From positions 248,001-312,000 of the forward strand of contig NZ_AUBQ01000005.1 in NCBI RefSeq assembly GCF_000429325.1: 64,000 bases of DNA. Direction: 5' to 3'. The DNA is from Fundidesulfovibrio putealis DSM 16056. Its GTDB lineage: Bacteria > Desulfobacterota > Desulfovibrionia > Desulfovibrionales > Desulfovibrionaceae. The notes below the pieces were generated by a model. The model searched no databases and was not told the origin of the DNA. It saw only the letters and a program-made list of their open reading frames with translations. Of the stretch, positions 61,732 through 64,000 are shown piece after piece (the stretch's first letter is position 1; each line of letters begins with the position of its first letter). Position numbers and translations under genes: made by a program.

Positions 61732-63171
61732 ATGATCCTCAATACCGCAAAGCAGATATCCGCACGCAACGTGCTCGAGGGCCTCCGCCAGGGGCTGACC
61801 CGCTTTTCCGGGCCGAGCCGGGTGGCGCTCATCATGGCCGAGTCGCGCGACTCCAAACTGCTGGTGCACGACCCCAGGCGTCTGCTGCGCGGCCACGAAC
61901 CCAAGCTGGCCAAGGTCTTCCTGGAATCCGACGAATGGCGCGAGACCGCCCCGGACACCGCCTCCATGAAGCCTTTCGGTCAGGCTGCCTGGGCGCAGAA
62001 GCTCCACCTGACGGGCATGATCTGCTCCGGCGGATACGCCCAGCCCCTGTTCTACCAGATGTGGTTCACCGAGCTGCACCCCAACATGTGCTCCACCGGC
62101 CCCACCGAGCGCTGGCTGGAGCACGCGGTGTGGCTCCTGGCTCACGACTACGCCTCCGAGGGCGCGTTCTTCACTTCGGCCTCCAAGCACGCCCTGGAAG
62201 CCTTCGAGCACCACGCCGTGCGCAACCATCTTTTCGCCGAGATGAGCAAGACCCTGGGCAGGCCGCCGCACATCCCGCTCTATCCCATCCTGGAGGCCGT
62301 GCTGAACGTCTCCACCACCCGCGAGGAGGGCCAGCCTCCCACGGGCCGGGTCATCTTCATCGAGCCAGCCGAAGCCGACAACGTCCAGTGGATGATCCGC
62401 TTCCCGGAGGTGGAACGCCCCTTCCTGCACAACGCCAAGCATGTGCGCAAGCTGCTGCTCTCGGTGGAGGACTCCACGCGCCGTCTGGTCAGCGACGGCG
62501 AGCGGGTGCTTGGCATCTGCGCCCAGGCCAACGGCCTCTCCAACCGGCTCACCGCCGATTTTCAGGACCGGTTCGGCTTTTTGCGCCTGGGGGGCAAATC
62601 CGTGTGCAGTTTCGTGGACGGCGTGTACCAGTCCACCACGCGAAAGCCCAACCTGGTGGTGCTGGAGGAAGCCCTGCTCGAGGCCCAGACCGGTCCGGAC
62701 CAGGGCCATGCGCTGTTCCAGATGACCAGCGCCATCGTGGACCAGGCCCGCAAGGAAGGCTTCGGCTGCACCCTGGTGCTCGATCCCGGCGCGTCCCTGC
62801 CCCCCATGGCCGGGCAGCACGTGGACCCGCCCCTGCACCTGGAAGACCCCCAGCACCTGGATCTGGCGAAATCGCTCGCCAAGCTGGACGGGGCGCTGCA
62901 CCTCACCGGAGCGGGGCTCCTGTGCGCCTTCGCCTGCCTGCTGGACGGCAGGGGCGTGGACTCCGAGGACCGCTCGCGCGGGGCGCGCTACAATTCGGCC
63001 CTGCGCTTCACGGCCATGCATCCGCGCATCATCGTGGTGGTGGTCTCCGCCGACACGCCGGTGTTCATCATCCAGGGCGGCGTGCAGCTCAACGCCGCCT
63101 GCGACCTGCACAAGGAGGGCGACCTGGACCTGAACCCGCCCGCTTTGGAATCCTGGCTGGAGGGACAGTAG
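61732..63171 (+). CDS. DisA_N/DAC-domain protein, probable diadenylate cyclase
   Basis: About 479 residues. The C-terminal ~140 residues (LAKLDGALHLTGAGLLCAFAC, RGARYNSALRFTAMHPRIIVVVV) match the DAC domain that makes c-di-AMP from two ATP. The DGA motif is intact, while the usual RHR-type motif reads RGARYNSA. The first ~330 residues are a soluble region of unknown fold, presumably sensory. The ATG at 61732 lacks a ribosome site; a TTG at 61672 with AGGA 4 nt upstream would add 20 residues. The M23 peptidase gene follows after 2 nt. Confidence 0.8.
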   Translation: MILNTAKQISARNVLEGLRQGLTRFSGPSRVALIMAESRDSKLLVHDPRRLLRGHEPKLAKVFLESDEWRETAPDTASMKPFGQAAWAQKLHLTGMICSGGYAQPLFYQMWFTELHPNMCSTGPTERWLEHAVWLLAHDYASEGAFFTSASKHALEAFEHHAVRNHLFAEMSKTLGRPPHIPLYPILEAVLNVSTTREEGQPPTGRVIFIEPAEADNVQWMIRFPEVERPFLHNAKHVRKLLLSVEDSTRRLVSDGERVLGICAQANGLSNRLTADFQDRFGFLRLGGKSVCSFVDGVYQSTTRKPNLVVLEEALLEAQTGPDQGHALFQMTSAIVDQARKEGFGCTLVLDPGASLPPMAGQHVDPPLHLEDPQHLDLAKSLAKLDGALHLTGAGLLCAFACLLDGRGVDSEDRSRGARYNSALRFTAMHPRIIVVVVSADTPVFIIQGGVQLNAACDLHKEGDLDLNPPALESWLEGQ

Positions 63172-63173
63172 GC

Positions 63174-64000
63174 GTGAACGCGAGTTACGTCGTCTACCGG
63201 CGCACGCGCGACGGCAGGCTGCGCTGGGGCGTGCGGCTTCCGGTGTGGCTGCCCTGGGCGGTCATGGGCGTTACGCTCCTGGGGGCGGCGCACCTGGCCT
63301 GGAGAATGCCGGAGGTCACGTCTCTCAGCGCCCTTCGCCTGCGCCTGCACGCCGCCCGTTCCCAGAGCGCCGTGGAGCGCGGCCAGCTGCTGGCCGTGCA
63401 TGACAAGCTGAGCTCCCTGCGCCGCCAGCTGGACCCGGTGGTCAGCCTCAACAGCAAGCTTTCACGCGTGACCAGCCTGGACGAGTCAGAGTCCAGGGTG
63501 TCCATGGGGTCCGCGCCGCTGGTCGAAGGCGGGAGCGGCAGCGAGAAGCGCCTTGTCCGACAGCTCTCGGCCATGGCGCGAGCCCTGGTGGAGGAGGTGG
63601 CCTTCCAGGAGGTCCGTCAGCGCCAGCTGGCTTCAGTGCTGCACGAGCGGGCACTGGAGTTCGCAGCGCGGCCCTCCCTGTGGCCCGTGCGCGGAACGAT
63701 CAACTCCGATTTCGGCGCCCGCTTGATGGGGCGCTCCCGCGAATACCACAAGGGCGTGGACATCGGCGTCCCCATTGGCAGCCCCATCGTGGCCCCGGCG
63801 GACGGCAAGGTGGTCTCGGCAGGCTACGAGTCCGGCTACGGGCTTGTGGTGGTGCTCGAACACCGGCACGGGGTCAGCACGGTCTTTGCGCACCTGAAGT
63901 CGGTTTCGGTGGAGGCTGGGGACGAGGTGACGCGCGGCAAGCTGATCGCCCACTCCGGCATGAGCGGACGCACCACGGGCTCGCATCTGCACTACGAGGT
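63174..64000 (+). CDS. M23 family metallopeptidase, 3' end outside window
   Basis: The open frame runs off the window; 275 residues are visible. The GTG start has GGAGGGA upstream. A membrane helix (WAVMGVTLLGAAHLAW, ~28-43) is followed by a coiled-coil region (~50-165) and a LytM/M23 domain beginning WPVRGTINSDFGAR. Zinc ligands are seen in YHKGVDIGVPIG (H and D) and SHLHYEV. Proteins of this layout cut peptidoglycan cross-links or activate amidases. c-di-AMP is widely tied to cell-wall homeostasis, which fits its pairing with the DAC gene. Confidence 0.9.
   Translation, partial: MNASYVVYRRTRDGRLRWGVRLPVWLPWAVMGVTLLGAAHLAWRMPEVTSLSALRLRLHAARSQSAVERGQLLAVHDKLSSLRRQLDPVVSLNSKLSRVTSLDESESRVSMGSAPLVEGGSGSEKRLVRQLSAMARALVEEVAFQEVRQRQLASVLHERALEFAARPSLWPVRGTINSDFGARLMGRSREYHKGVDIGVPIGSPIVAPADGKVVSAGYESGYGLVVVLEHRHGVSTVFAHLKSVSVEAGDEVTRGKLIAHSGMSGRTTGSHLHYE

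Overview
The window is 64 kb of GC-rich, densely packed bacterial chromosome. The gene set points to an anaerobic, motile, Desulfovibrio-like member of the Desulfobacterota. It has an oxygen-sensitive class III ribonucleotide reductase under a cobalamin riboswitch, a CbiK-type cobaltochelatase, two flagellar stator pairs, many c-di-GMP and two-component proteins, and an AICAR transformylase of the PurH family. The taxonomic call is inference from gene content. No rRNA, tRNA, CRISPR array, prophage or recognisable transposase was seen.

Layout. 1-6.2 kb: 3' end of purH, an RNB-domain exoribonuclease, plsY and a GT-C-type membrane glycosyltransferase. 6.2-9.6 kb: promoter, cobalamin riboswitch, long leader, nrdG, nrdD and an intrinsic terminator. 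9.6-12 kb: membrane protein, DUF488 protein and an ADP-ribosylglycohydrolase-fold protein whose metal motifs are degenerate. 12-27 kb: surface-glycan genes (two CDP-paratose/tyvelose-epimerase-like SDRs, three GT2 glycosyltransferases, a cobalamin-type radical SAM protein, UDP-glucuronate decarboxylase) mixed with two MFS transporters, a GGDEF protein and a second membrane protein of glycosyltransferase type. 27-39.5 kb: a periplasmic binding protein overlapping a histidine kinase, prmA, argD, dut, glgP, a 47-residue membrane protein missed by length cut-offs, a lipoprotein, corA and cbiK. 39.5-42.4 kb: csoR-copA copper module with a clear operator. 42.4-44.3 kb: a small accessory patch with an XRE antitoxin-like gene, a Phd antitoxin coupled to a cupin, and one AT-rich gene bounded by 10-bp direct repeats. 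44.3-50.1 kb: degenerate GGDEF-TPR protein, nitroreductase, MBL hydrolase, flavodoxin-like reductase, comF, rplU-rpmA. 50.1-64 kb: a motility and signalling block with motB-motA-receiver, a hybrid kinase joined to pilZ-motA-motB, an RsbU/STAS/RsbW-type partner switch, a diadenylate-cyclase-domain protein, and an M23 peptidase cut by the window end.

Two families of dispersed hairpin repeats lie between genes. One is a short hairpin followed or preceded by a constant GC-rich tag. Its stem changes sequence from copy to copy while keeping its pairing, and four of five copies sit 42-86 nt after a stop codon on the sense strand. The other is a composite of two or three GC-rich hairpins.

The most unusual item is the AT-rich gene at 43316-44227. 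It carries an R-N-x3-H (HEPN-like) motif and several CxxC pairs, and the 10-bp direct repeats lie almost exactly at the edges of its reading frame. The sequence therefore suggests a recently acquired single-gene cassette, possibly a toxin or defence RNase. The motility block is also notable, because stator genes, a PilZ protein and a 1130-residue hybrid kinase form one translationally coupled operon.
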